Position numbers and translations under genes: made by a program. A DNA stretch of 33,255 nucleotides from Pirellulales bacterium (lineage in GTDB: Bacteria; Planctomycetota; Planctomycetia; Pirellulales; JACPPG01): NCBI GenBank assembly GCA_035546535.1, contig DASZWQ010000164.1, forward strand, positions 1-33,255, written 5' to 3'. Positions 9,056 to 16,513 of this stretch are shown here, in pieces. The notes under the pieces were generated by a model. It was not told the origin of the DNA. It ran no database searches and saw nothing but the letters and a program-made list of their open reading frames with translations. The number at the start of each line of letters is the position of its first letter. The stretch's first letter is position 1.

Positions 9056-9393
9056 GATCCGCATACTCCCCATGCTTTTTCGACGTAAGGTGCAGGACCT
9101 GGCGCCGAGTTCTCGGCAACACTTGTCACCCCTGGAACCAGATCATTACGGTCACGGTTCACGACCGTCCGATCGATGAGTTGTCGCACGCCTGCGATGC
9201 GCCGCAGGCATTGTTGCGTCAGTTGACGCTCGTAAAACGTCCTCACCTGTCCGCGTAAAGTTACCGTGCCTGCTGAAACCGAGACGGCCAGACGTCGCAG
9301 CGCTGGCATGTTGCATCCTTCCAAGAAGGCTCGTACGTTTTGCTCGATTTCAGAGTCGCTGTTCGGTTCGAAATCTTCGTTGATCTGAATCAT
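9052..9393 (-). CDS. BON-domain protein
   Basis: This 113-aa protein carries one BON domain, roughly residues 15-80 (SEIEQNVRAFLEG, LAVSVSAGTVTLRGQVRTFYERQLTQQCLRRIAGVRQLIDRTVV). BON domains occur in OsmY-like envelope proteins and are thought to bind phospholipid or peptidoglycan. There is no obvious signal peptide, which is unusual for an envelope role, so it may act in the cytoplasm. The ATG at 9393 has AGGA 12 bases upstream; a TTG at 9402 is possible but has worse spacing. The stop codon overlaps the start of the lipoprotein gene (ATGA). The last 30 or so residues form an unstructured tail that I cannot place. Confidence 0.8.
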   Translation of the reverse strand: MIQINEDFEPNSDSEIEQNVRAFLEGCNMPALRRLAVSVSAGTVTLRGQVRTFYERQLTQQCLRRIAGVRQLIDRTVVNRDRNDLVPGVTSVAENSAPGPAPYVEKAWGVCGS

Positions 9394-9512
9394 GATTCGC
9401 AATTCCTGGCGCGTGAACGATTCGATGTGATGGGCGAGTGAACAGAAATTGCGGTTTACAGTAGCGGAACACGTTCGTCTCCCGTCAAAGGTTTTGCTCT
9501 ATCGCTTGCTCG

Positions 9513-9794
9513 TCATTTCGAGCTGCGGGCGAGTCGCACGCGCTCGATCCGCTCGATCTGGATCACCACGCCGTCCTGGACCGTGATTGTAATCTGACCG
9601 TATTGCAGTCCGGACAAAGCTTGCCGCACTTGCGTCAAGACCTGGTCCACACGCGCATCGACCCGAGGCGTCAATGTCGTGGCGTCAACTCTGTGCTCTT
9701 CCATAACCACGTTTCCCGCAAGGTTGTTGATTGTCCCATTCCTGACCGGCACGACCGCGTGCTTCTCGATCAATTGACAGGGCAAATCACTCAC
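9513..9794 (-). CDS. DUF2292 (YezD-like) small protein of the sulfate operon
   Basis: This 93-aa protein begins at GTG (9794) with AAGGA 9 bases upstream. Its C-terminal half (QVRQALSGLQYGQITITVQDGVVIQIERIERVR) fits DUF2292, the YezD-like family of small proteins often encoded beside sulfate or sulfur assimilation genes. The first 40 or so residues are an extension that I do not recognise. It lies 37 bases after cysA on the same strand, so it is probably the last gene of the sulfate uptake operon. Function is unknown; the genomic link suggests a role in sulfate uptake or its control. Confidence 0.82.
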   Translation of the reverse strand: MSDLPCQLIEKHAVVPVRNGTINNLAGNVVMEEHRVDATTLTPRVDARVDQVLTQVRQALSGLQYGQITITVQDGVVIQIERIERVRLARSSK

Positions 9795-9831
9795 GATTGA
9801 AATTCCTTTGCTGGGCAGATTACGCTCGGGT

Positions 9832-10908
9832 TTAAATCACGTATTCCGGCACATCAGCACCGTCCGGTACAAAGACGCGCACGCGCCGCGGCGAGACGTA
9901 CAACGAGTCGCCGGCCTTCACATTCAGGTCGGCATAGCGCTCGGCGCTCAGCTCGACGTGCAGGCCCACGCCGAGTTCCTCCGAGTGGACAAAGACCTTG
10001 GCCACGCTGCCGGCGGCATTCACGCGATCGACGCGCACCCGCAAGCTGCTGGGACCGTCGGCCCTGTGATCGAGGTCCAGCTCGTGTGGGCGAACGTATA
10101 GCGTGGCGGGAACCGCCTGGTCGTGCGGATAGTCGGGATACTCGAGTTCCAAGCCACCGGCATGCGCCCGACCGTTTTGCAGCCGGCCATGAAACACATT
10201 GACATTACCGAGGAAATCCATCACGAAAGCGTTGGCCGGATGCTCGAAGACTTCTTCGGGCGTTCCCTCTTGTTCGACGCGGCCGGCGTGCATCACCACG
10301 ACCTTGTCGGCCACTTCGAAGGCCTCTTCCTGATCGTGCGTGACGAAGATGCTCGTCACGCGGATTTCGTCGTGTAGGCGGCGCAGCCATTGGCGCAGCT
10401 CTTGTCGCACCTTGGCATCCAGCGCCCCGAACGGCTCGTCGAGCAACAGCACCTTGGGCTCGATGGCCAAAGCTCGCACCAGCGCCACGCGCTGCCGTTG
10501 ACCGCCGGAAAGTTGCGCAGGAAAACGTCGTTCGAGTGCCTCGAGCCGCACGAGCGACAAGAGCTCGCGAACGCGCTGTTGCGCCTTCTGCTTCGACCAG
10601 CCGCGAACCTTCAATCCGAAGGCCACGTTGTCGAAGACGGTCATGTGCCGGAACAAGGCATAATGCTGAAAGACGAAACCGATGTTTCGTTCGCGCGCCG
10701 ATTGGGCGGTGACGTCTTCGTTCTCGTAATAGATCGTGCCCGAGTCAGCCGATTCGAGTCCGGCAATGACCCGCAAGAGCGTGGTCTTGCCCGAACCCGA
10801 CGGGCCCAAAAGGGCCGTGAGCGCGCCCCCTTCGGCTTCGACGCTAACGGCATCGAGTGCCGTGAAGCTCCCGAAGCGCTTGTTCACGTTGTCGACTTTG
10901 ATACTCAT
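9832..10908 (-). CDS. cysA: Sulfate/thiosulfate ABC transporter ATP-binding protein
   Basis: This 358-aa ATPase powers sulfate import with CysT and CysW. Visible motifs are Walker A GPSGSGKT (35-42), Q-loop Q81 in VFQHYALF, signature LSGGQRQR (133-140), Walker B VLLLDEP (153-159) and the H-loop H191 in VTHDQEEA. The C-terminal 120 residues fit the TOBE-type regulatory region of CysA. Its ATG overlaps the cysW stop (ATGA), so translation is coupled. Length and motifs alone would also fit related importers (for example spermidine or molybdate), but the sulfate-binding protein and CysT/CysW neighbours settle the assignment. Confidence 0.95.
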   Translation of the reverse strand: MSIKVDNVNKRFGSFTALDAVSVEAEGGALTALLGPSGSGKTTLLRVIAGLESADSGTIYYENEDVTAQSARERNIGFVFQHYALFRHMTVFDNVAFGLKVRGWSKQKAQQRVRELLSLVRLEALERRFPAQLSGGQRQRVALVRALAIEPKVLLLDEPFGALDAKVRQELRQWLRRLHDEIRVTSIFVTHDQEEAFEVADKVVVMHAGRVEQEGTPEEVFEHPANAFVMDFLGNVNVFHGRLQNGRAHAGGLELEYPDYPHDQAVPATLYVRPHELDLDHRADGPSSLRVRVDRVNAAGSVAKVFVHSEELGVGLHVELSAERYADLNVKAGDSLYVSPRRVRVFVPDGADVPEYVI

Positions 10909-11957
10909 CCTTGATTTCCTGCAGCCCGGCGGGCCGCGACAGGACGCGACGCAATTCCGCGCCGGTGTGAAATTTCGACGAACGAACGAGGCTGATGGCG
11001 AGGTGCCGCAATAGCCACCGCGGCGGGCTCGCCGACGGCAGTCCCGACCGTAACGCTACTAACTTCTTCTTCGCCGCCGGCCGGAGGCGCGGTTGCTTCG
11101 CGCAGTTGGGCGCGCGTCTTGCGTTCGATCGCCACCTTGGCGATCAGCGTCACCAGGGCCAAAAGCGTCAGTAGCGACGCAAGAGAGAACGAGCCCGGCG
11201 TGTTGTATTCCTGAAAAAGCTTCTCCACCCGCAGCGGCATGGTCTCGGTCCGCCCCGCGATGTGGCCCGACACCACGTACACGGCGCCGAATTCTCCCAT
11301 GGCGCGGGCGTTGCACAGCACCACGCCGTAGAGCAGCCCCCACTTGATATTCGGCAGCGTGACGTACCAGAACGTTTGCCAGGCGCTGGCTCCCAGGCTG
11401 ACGGCCGCGACTTCCTCGTCCGCCCCGATCGCTTCCATCACGGGAATCAGTTCCCGCGCGACGAATGGCAACGTCACGAAGGTGGTGGCCAGGATCAAAC
11501 CCGGCAGCGCAAAGATCACCTTGAAGTCATGCTCGCGCAGCCAGGGACCGAGATATCCCTGCAATCCGAAAATCAGCACGATCGACAGGCCCGCCACGAC
11601 CGGCGAGACCGAAAACGGCAAGTCAATCAACGTAGTGAGCAGCGTGCGACCGGGGAAACGGAAGCGAGCGATCGCCCAGGCCGCCGCGACGCCGAACACG
11701 GTATTCACCGCGACCGAAATGGGCGCCACGATCAGCGTCAGCAAGATCGCATGCCGCGTGTCGCGATCGACAAACAGGCTGTGCCAGTAAAGCTTCCAGC
11801 CGCCCGAGAACGCCTGCGTAAAGACGTTGACCACCGGGATGATCACGAGCATGCCCACCACGCCCAGGGCCAGCGCGATCAGGGTCCAGCGGACCAGCGG
11901 ATGATCGGCGCGGGCCGATCCTTCGCGGACATTCGTAAGTTGCGTGGGGTTATGCAT
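10905..11957 (-). CDS. cysW: Sulfate ABC transporter permease CysW, with C-terminal extension
   Basis: This 350-aa inner membrane permease has about six hydrophobic segments between residues 25 and 275 and the EAA loop that contacts CysA ([22 protein letters not shown], about 181-202). LDEP-free and integral, it forms the channel with CysT. CysW proteins are usually around 280-290 aa; here about 60 extra residues (about 289-350) follow the last membrane helix. They are rich in Ala, Pro, Arg and Glu, with no domain that I recognise. The start at 11957 overlaps the end of cysT by 8 bases, and the stop overlaps the start of cysA, so the reading frame is intact to its end. Confidence 0.92.
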   Translation of the reverse strand: MHNPTQLTNVREGSARADHPLVRWTLIALALGVVGMLVIIPVVNVFTQAFSGGWKLYWHSLFVDRDTRHAILLTLIVAPISVAVNTVFGVAAAWAIARFRFPGRTLLTTLIDLPFSVSPVVAGLSIVLIFGLQGYLGPWLREHDFKVIFALPGLILATTFVTLPFVARELIPVMEAIGADEEVAAVSLGASAWQTFWYVTLPNIKWGLLYGVVLCNARAMGEFGAVYVVSGHIAGRTETMPLRVEKLFQEYNTPGSFSLASLLTLLALVTLIAKVAIERKTRAQLREATAPPAGGEEEVSSVTVGTAVGEPAAVAIAAPRHQPRSFVEISHRRGIASRPVAARRAAGNQG

Positions 11958-12774
11958 AGTGCCGCTTGCTCCAACGCTCCAGAACGTTGATCACGACCAG
12001 GAGCGAAAAAGACATGGCCAAGAGCACCACGGCGATCGCCGTCGCCTCGCTATAGGCAAACGACTCGAGCCGCGCCACGATCAGCATCGGCGCGATCTCG
12101 GTCTGAAACGGCTTGTTCGCCGAGACGAACACGACCGAACCGTATTCGCCCAGCGCCCGGGCGAGGGACAATGAGAAACCGGTCACCAGCGCCGGCAGCA
12201 CCAGCGGAATGATCACCCAGCGGAAAGTCTGCCAGCGCGACGCGCCCAGTAGCGCCGCGGCCTCTTCGGCTTCGGCCTCCAGGCTTTCCAGGACCGGCTG
12301 CAGCGCCCGCACGACGAAGGGCAAGCCGATGAAGACCAGCACCAGTACCACGGCCAGGCGGGTGTATGCGGCGTGAATCCCCAGCGGCGTCAGATATTGT
12401 CCTAACCAGCCATTGGGCACATACAGGCTTGAATAGACGAGCCCCGCCACGGCGGTGGGCAAGGCGAAGGGGACGTCGACGATCGAGTCGAGCAGCCGCT
12501 TGCCGGGAAACTCGTAACGAACCAGCACCCAGGCGATCAACAAGCCGAGCGCGCTGTCGACGATCGCCGACACCACGCTCGCGCCGATCGTGAGGCCGTA
12601 GGCGGCGCGGGCCCGCGGCGTCCACACTGCGGACCAGAACTCCTCGGGCGACAACGAACTGGCTTTGATCGCGCACGCCGCCAGTGGCACCAGCACCATC
12701 GCCCCGAGGTATACAATCGTGAACCCCAAGCTCAGGCGGAAACCAGGGAGCACCTTGCGATTATTGTCAGCCAT
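11950..12774 (-). CDS. cysT: Sulfate ABC transporter permease CysT (CysU)
   Basis: This 274-aa inner membrane permease is of normal family length. It shows about six hydrophobic segments, the CysT-type block VDVPFALPTAVAGLVYSSLY (about 99-118), and the EAA loop (EAEEAAALLGASRWQTFRWVIIP, about 168-190) that docks on the CysA ATPase. It pairs with CysW to form the membrane channel for sulfate or thiosulfate. It lies 91 bases downstream of the binding-protein gene and overlaps cysW by 8 bases. Confidence 0.94.
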   Translation of the reverse strand: MADNNRKVLPGFRLSLGFTIVYLGAMVLVPLAACAIKASSLSPEEFWSAVWTPRARAAYGLTIGASVVSAIVDSALGLLIAWVLVRYEFPGKRLLDSIVDVPFALPTAVAGLVYSSLYVPNGWLGQYLTPLGIHAAYTRLAVVLVLVFIGLPFVVRALQPVLESLEAEAEEAAALLGASRWQTFRWVIIPLVLPALVTGFSLSLARALGEYGSVVFVSANKPFQTEIAPMLIVARLESFAYSEATAIAVVLLAMSFSLLVVINVLERWSKRHYA

Positions 12775-12808
12775 CGTTGGTTCCGGCTCTCGATCCTTCC
12801 GGCCAGAA

Positions 12809-12834
12809 TTGTGGATTGGAATGGTTGTGGATTG
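12809..12834 (-). repeat. Short direct repeat in the sbp-cysT gap
   Basis: TTGTGGATTG (plus-strand reading) occurs at 12809-12818 and again at 12825-12834, a 16-base period, inside the 91-base gap between sbp and cysT. It could be chance or a small regulatory element. I cannot link it to a known factor. Confidence 0.4.
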
Positions 12835-12865
12835 CGGGCGAAAATGCTCGCGGGGCTATACGGGC

Positions 12866-13873
12866 CTACTTACCCTTGGCGGCCGCCTCGTAGATCTGGT
12901 CGAACACGGCGCCGTCCGCGAAGAACTCCGTAATCGCCTCGCCCCAGCCCGGCGCGATCTTCTCGATCGTGAACAGTTCGAGTGGTGGAAAGTCCTGAGC
13001 GTGCTTGGCAAGAACGTCGACGTCGATCGGGCGGTAATAGTGCTCGGCCGCGATCTCTTGCCCCTGGGGCGTGAATAGAAACTCCAAATAGGCTTGGGCA
13101 GCCTTGTCGGTCGCATGGCGCTTGACGTTAGCGTCGACGACCGCGACTTTCGGCTCGGCGCGAATGCTCAACGGCGGATAAATGATTTCCAATTTGTTGC
13201 CCGACTCGCGCACTTCCAGCCAGGCCTCGTTCTCCCAGGTCAGATGAACGTCGCCGATTTCTTTTTGGGCAAACGTTGTCGTCGCGCCTCGGGCGCCGGA
13301 ATCGAGGACTGGCACGCGCTTGTAGAGTTCGGTCACATACTTCGTGGCGTCGTCACGCGAGCCGCCGCGGAGCAAGACGCTGCCCCACGCGGCTAGAAAC
13401 GACAGCTTGCCGTTGCCCGAGGTCTTCGGGCTGGGGGTAATGACTGAAACGTCGCCGCGTACCAGGTCCGGCCAATCCTTGATCTGCTTCGGATTGCCTT
13501 GCCGCACCACGAAAACGATTGTCGAGAAGTACGGCAGCGAGTTATTGGGCAGCCGCTCTTCCCAATGGGCGTCGATCAGCCCCTTCTTGCTGATCGCATC
13601 GACATCCGACCACAGCGGCAGGGACACGATGTCCGCCTCGAGCCCGTCGATCACGCTGCGCGCCTGGCTACCGGAACCGCCATGAGACTGCTTGATCGAA
13701 ATCTTCGGCGTGTTCTGCGCGTTGTACGCGGGAGCGAACTTCTCGTTTACCGCCTCGAAGAGTTCCCGCGTCGGATCGTACGAAACGTGTAGCAGCTCGA
13801 CCTGGCCGGCCTCCCCGGAGCAGCCGGCGGCGATCGCCAAGATCACGATGGAGATGACTTTTCGCAGTCTCAT
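12866..13873 (-). CDS. sbp: Sulfate-binding lipoprotein of the ABC importer
   Basis: This 335-aa solute-binding protein is first in the sulfate operon. A short hydrophobic leader ends in a lipobox (AIAAGC, Cys18), so it is probably lipid-anchored and faces the periplasm. Family signatures include LLHVSYDPTRELFEAVN (28-43) and the anion-binding segment KQSHGGSGSQARSVIDGLEADIVSL (about 61-85), followed by TPSPKTSGNGK and HLTWENEAWLEV. These match the Sbp/CysP family that binds sulfate or thiosulfate. The ATG at 13873 starts directly before the leader. There is no strong Shine-Dalgarno sequence. A perfect inverted repeat about 88 bases upstream may be its operator. Confidence 0.93.
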   Translation of the reverse strand: MRLRKVISIVILAIAAGCSGEAGQVELLHVSYDPTRELFEAVNEKFAPAYNAQNTPKISIKQSHGGSGSQARSVIDGLEADIVSLPLWSDVDAISKKGLIDAHWEERLPNNSLPYFSTIVFVVRQGNPKQIKDWPDLVRGDVSVITPSPKTSGNGKLSFLAAWGSVLLRGGSRDDATKYVTELYKRVPVLDSGARGATTTFAQKEIGDVHLTWENEAWLEVRESGNKLEIIYPPLSIRAEPKVAVVDANVKRHATDKAAQAYLEFLFTPQGQEIAAEHYYRPIDVDVLAKHAQDFPPLELFTIEKIAPGWGEAITEFFADGAVFDQIYEAAAKGK

Positions 13874-13960
13874 GGGGCCCAGTTCTCACGTTCCTTGCGA
13901 CGCATTGTCGCGGCAGTGTTTTTCCTAAGTCTCTATTTTGCAATTGCTTGCGCTATATCG

Positions 13961-13985
13961 CATAATCATTACTAACATGATTATG
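13961..13985. promoter_or_regulatory. Candidate operator: perfect 9-7-9 inverted repeat upstream of sbp
   Basis: CATAATCAT at 13961-13969 and ATGATTATG at 13977-13985 are exact reverse complements separated by 7 bases. The element sits in an unusually AT-rich block (about 13920-14010) 88 bases upstream of the sbp start, where a promoter for the sulfate operon is expected. Dyad symmetry and spacing fit a binding site for a dimeric repressor or activator, but I cannot name the regulator. The next plus-strand gene begins about 200 bases to the right, so the site could also serve it. The rest of the 311-base gap (13874-14184) shows no gene. Confidence 0.55.
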
Positions 13986-14184
13986 ATGATAACTATCGTC
14001 ATTTCAGTGCTGTTTGTCAAGCTGGTCGCGCCGATTTTGTCGGTAAAGGCAACGACGGCCCCCTTTATGCACCTCGGCCTGGAAGCTTTATGGACCAACG
14101 CCGGCCCTGGCAGCGGGAAATGCCGAGCGAGCGGGCTGGAATGTGGTACGATCGGACTCCCTTTCGAATCCAGGAAGTCGAAGG

Positions 14185-15309
14185 ATGGCGGGAATTGAAG
14201 TTGCCCCGGTTACGAACGCTGCGGATCTGCGCGCGTTCATCGACTTGCCCTGGTCGATCTATCCGCGTAACTCGAATTGGGTGCCGCCTCTAAAGTCGGA
14301 GGTGCGGCACATTCTCGACCGCGACAAGCACCCGTTTTGGAAATTCGCCGAGCGCGAATTGTTCCTCGCTCGACGCCATGGGAAGACGGTGGGCCGGATC
14401 GCCGCGATCGTGGACCCCAACTACAACCGCTTCCACGAAGAGCGCATGGGGGCGTTCGGCTTCTTCGAGTGCTTCAACGATTCGGAGGCCGCGGCGGCGC
14501 TGTTCGACGCGGCGCGAAGCTTCGCCCGCGACAAGAAGATGTCTTTCGTTCGTGGACCGCTGAACCCTTCGACGAACTACGAGATCGGCGCACTGATCGA
14601 TGGGTTCGAGCATCCTCCCGTCGTGATGATGCCTTGGAACTTGCCGTACTACAACGAGTTGATCGAATCGACCGGCTTTGCCAAGGAGAAGGACTTACTC
14701 GCCTTCTACATCGGTCCCAATGATTTCCCGGCCGAGCGCACCGAGCGACTGGCAAAGGTGATCGTGAAGCGCAACAACATCTCGCTGCGCTGCGCCGACA
14801 AGCGGAACTATGCCGGCGAGATGGCGCTGATCAAAGAGATCTATCACGCATCTTGGGAGCGCAGTTGGGGCTTTGTCCCCATGACCGACGACGAGATCAA
14901 CGAGATGGGGCGCAATCTGCAGCGCTTCGCCGATCTCGACCTGGTCTTCTTCATCTATCACGGCGACGATCCTGCCGGCCTGGCAGTGATACTCCCCGAC
15001 ATCAATCCGATCCTGAAGCTGTTCAACGGCCGCATCGGTCCGATCGGGCTGGCGAAGATGTTGCTTTTCGGCCGGCGCAGGCACGGCTGGCGCGGAACGG
15101 TGTTCGGCTTCAAGGAACAGTACCGGAAGTTGGGACTGCCGCTGGTAGCCTTCGATTATTGCAATCGCGTGCTGCGCGATCCGCGCAAGCGATCGTCGTT
15201 CCTCGAATTGGGCTGGAATCTCGAGGACAATAAGGACATCAACCGGTTCGACACCGACGTCGGCGGCAAGATCTACAAGCGCTATCGCATCTACCGGCAA
15301 GATTTATAA
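14185..15309 (+). CDS. GNAT-like acetyltransferase fold protein
   Basis: This 374-aa soluble protein has no signal peptide. It begins with a short block typical of a family annotated as hypothetical or N-acetyltransferase: DLPWSIYPRNSNWVPPLKSEVRHILDRDKHPFWKFAERELFLARRHGKTVGRIAAIVD, where the last part (GKTVGRIAAIVD, FGFFECF) resembles the core strands of a GNAT fold. Later blocks are FVRGPLNPSTNYEIGALIDGF and NLPYYNELIESTGFAKEKDLLAFYI. The ATG at 14185 has AGGAAG about 7 bases upstream, which favours it over the in-frame ATG at 14143. Substrate is unknown. It is distantly reminiscent of the YghO group, but I am not certain of that link. It is transcribed divergently from the sulfate operon. 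Confidence 0.8.
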   Translation: MAGIEVAPVTNAADLRAFIDLPWSIYPRNSNWVPPLKSEVRHILDRDKHPFWKFAERELFLARRHGKTVGRIAAIVDPNYNRFHEERMGAFGFFECFNDSEAAAALFDAARSFARDKKMSFVRGPLNPSTNYEIGALIDGFEHPPVVMMPWNLPYYNELIESTGFAKEKDLLAFYIGPNDFPAERTERLAKVIVKRNNISLRCADKRNYAGEMALIKEIYHASWERSWGFVPMTDDEINEMGRNLQRFADLDLVFFIYHGDDPAGLAVILPDINPILKLFNGRIGPIGLAKMLLFGRRRHGWRGTVFGFKEQYRKLGLPLVAFDYCNRVLRDPRKRSSFLELGWNLEDNKDINRFDTDVGGKIYKRYRIYRQDL

Positions 15310-15478
15310 CGCTCGCTGGTCCGTACTCGGCGTTTTGTCGTCTCTGGCCGCCCTCGGCAAGGCCGGAACTCTGAGTGGACGGGCCTGCTGATTGCTTGCT
15401 CCGCGCCATCGGCCCTCTTATTCTTGGCCGAAACGCCCTGTCCGTGACGCAGCACAGCCTATCTTCGGAGACCTTCCC

Positions 15479-16438
15479 ATGTCGCGTGCCCGATCACTAT
15501 CGTCCTTCGCCGCCATGTTCGGCCAGCCGAGACGCTCGACAGCCTTATCGCGGCGCAGCTGGCTGTCGCTCTCGGCGGCGTCGGGCGTTGCGGCGGCGGC
15601 GGCGCTGGGCGCGCAAGCTGCCACGCCGGCCGTGGCAGCAGCGGACGACCCAAGTTGGAAAATCGAAAAGGGCCGCGTCAAACAGTCGGTCGTGCAGTGG
15701 TGCTTTAACCCTATGCCCCTCGAGGAGCTGGCCCGGGCCGCGGCGGCGCTGGGATTGAAATCGGTCGAAATCGTGGCGCCCGAGGATTGGCCCATCTTGA
15801 AAAAATATGGACTGGTCTGCGCGATGACCCCCAGCCACGGCTTCGTGCGCGGCCTGAATCATACCGAGCACCACGCCGAGTGCATCGAGAAATTAACCTC
15901 GGCCATCGAAGCCACGGCCGCCGCCGGCTTTCCCAGCGTAATTACCTTTTCCGGCATGCGCCAGGGACTTAGCGATGAAGAAGGGATTAAAAACACGGTG
16001 GCAGGCTTGAAAAAAATCCTGCCGCTCGCCGAGAAGCGCGGCGTGAACTTGTGCATCGAGCCGCTCAATACCCGCGTCGACATTGAAATGAAAGGGCACC
16101 CCGACTATCAATGCGATCGCGTCGAATGGGCCGTGGAGGTGTGTGACCGCATCGGCTCGCCGCGGATGAAGATCCTCTTCGATATCTATCACACGCAGAT
16201 CATGCAGGGCGACGTGATCACGCGCATTCGTCAATTCAAGGATTACATTGGCCATTACCACACGGCCGGGGTGCCCGGCCGCAACGATCTGGACGTGATG
16301 CAAGAGATCAATTATCCGGCCGTGATGCAGGCGATCGTCGACACCGGCTACCAAGGTTACGTCGGCCAGGAGTACATCCCGCTGGGCACGGACAAAATCG
16401 GCGCGTTGCGCCGGGGCGTCCGCCTGTGCGACGTGTGA
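15479..16438 (+). CDS. Tat-exported hydroxypyruvate isomerase-like TIM barrel
   Basis: This 319-aa protein of the sugar phosphate isomerase/epimerase (AP endonuclease 2-type) fold starts with a Tat-like leader (SRRSWLSLSAASGVAAAAALG, arginines 25-26). The start at 15479 has GGAG 8 bases upstream; an ATG at 15392 is in frame but lacks this. The barrel includes the likely metal ligands of hydroxypyruvate isomerase-like enzymes: E194 in CIEPLNTRVD, D235 in LFDIYHTQIMQGD, H261 in HYHTAGVPGR, and E298 in GQEYIP. FDIYH-QIM and the GRND block are typical of that group. Export is odd for a classical Hyi, but planctomycetes have many secreted members of this fold. The true substrate is unknown. It stands alone between the GNAT-like gene and the DNA repair pair. 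Confidence 0.87.
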   Translation: MSRARSLSSFAAMFGQPRRSTALSRRSWLSLSAASGVAAAAALGAQAATPAVAAADDPSWKIEKGRVKQSVVQWCFNPMPLEELARAAAALGLKSVEIVAPEDWPILKKYGLVCAMTPSHGFVRGLNHTEHHAECIEKLTSAIEATAAAGFPSVITFSGMRQGLSDEEGIKNTVAGLKKILPLAEKRGVNLCIEPLNTRVDIEMKGHPDYQCDRVEWAVEVCDRIGSPRMKILFDIYHTQIMQGDVITRIRQFKDYIGHYHTAGVPGRNDLDVMQEINYPAVMQAIVDTGYQGYVGQEYIPLGTDKIGALRRGVRLCDV

Positions 16439-16442
16439 AAGA

Positions 16443-16458
16443 GCGGAAAAAAATCCGC
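16443..16458 (+). terminator. Small hairpin after the isomerase gene
   Basis: GCGGA (16443-16447) and TCCGC (16454-16458) flank an A-only loop, 4 bases after the isomerase stop. There is no clear T run, so its terminator activity is uncertain. Confidence 0.3.
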
Positions 16459-16513
16459 CTTCGATGTCCGAAAATGGCGAGACCGGCGCTCGGCAGCCCG
16501 TAAGAATAAGGGC

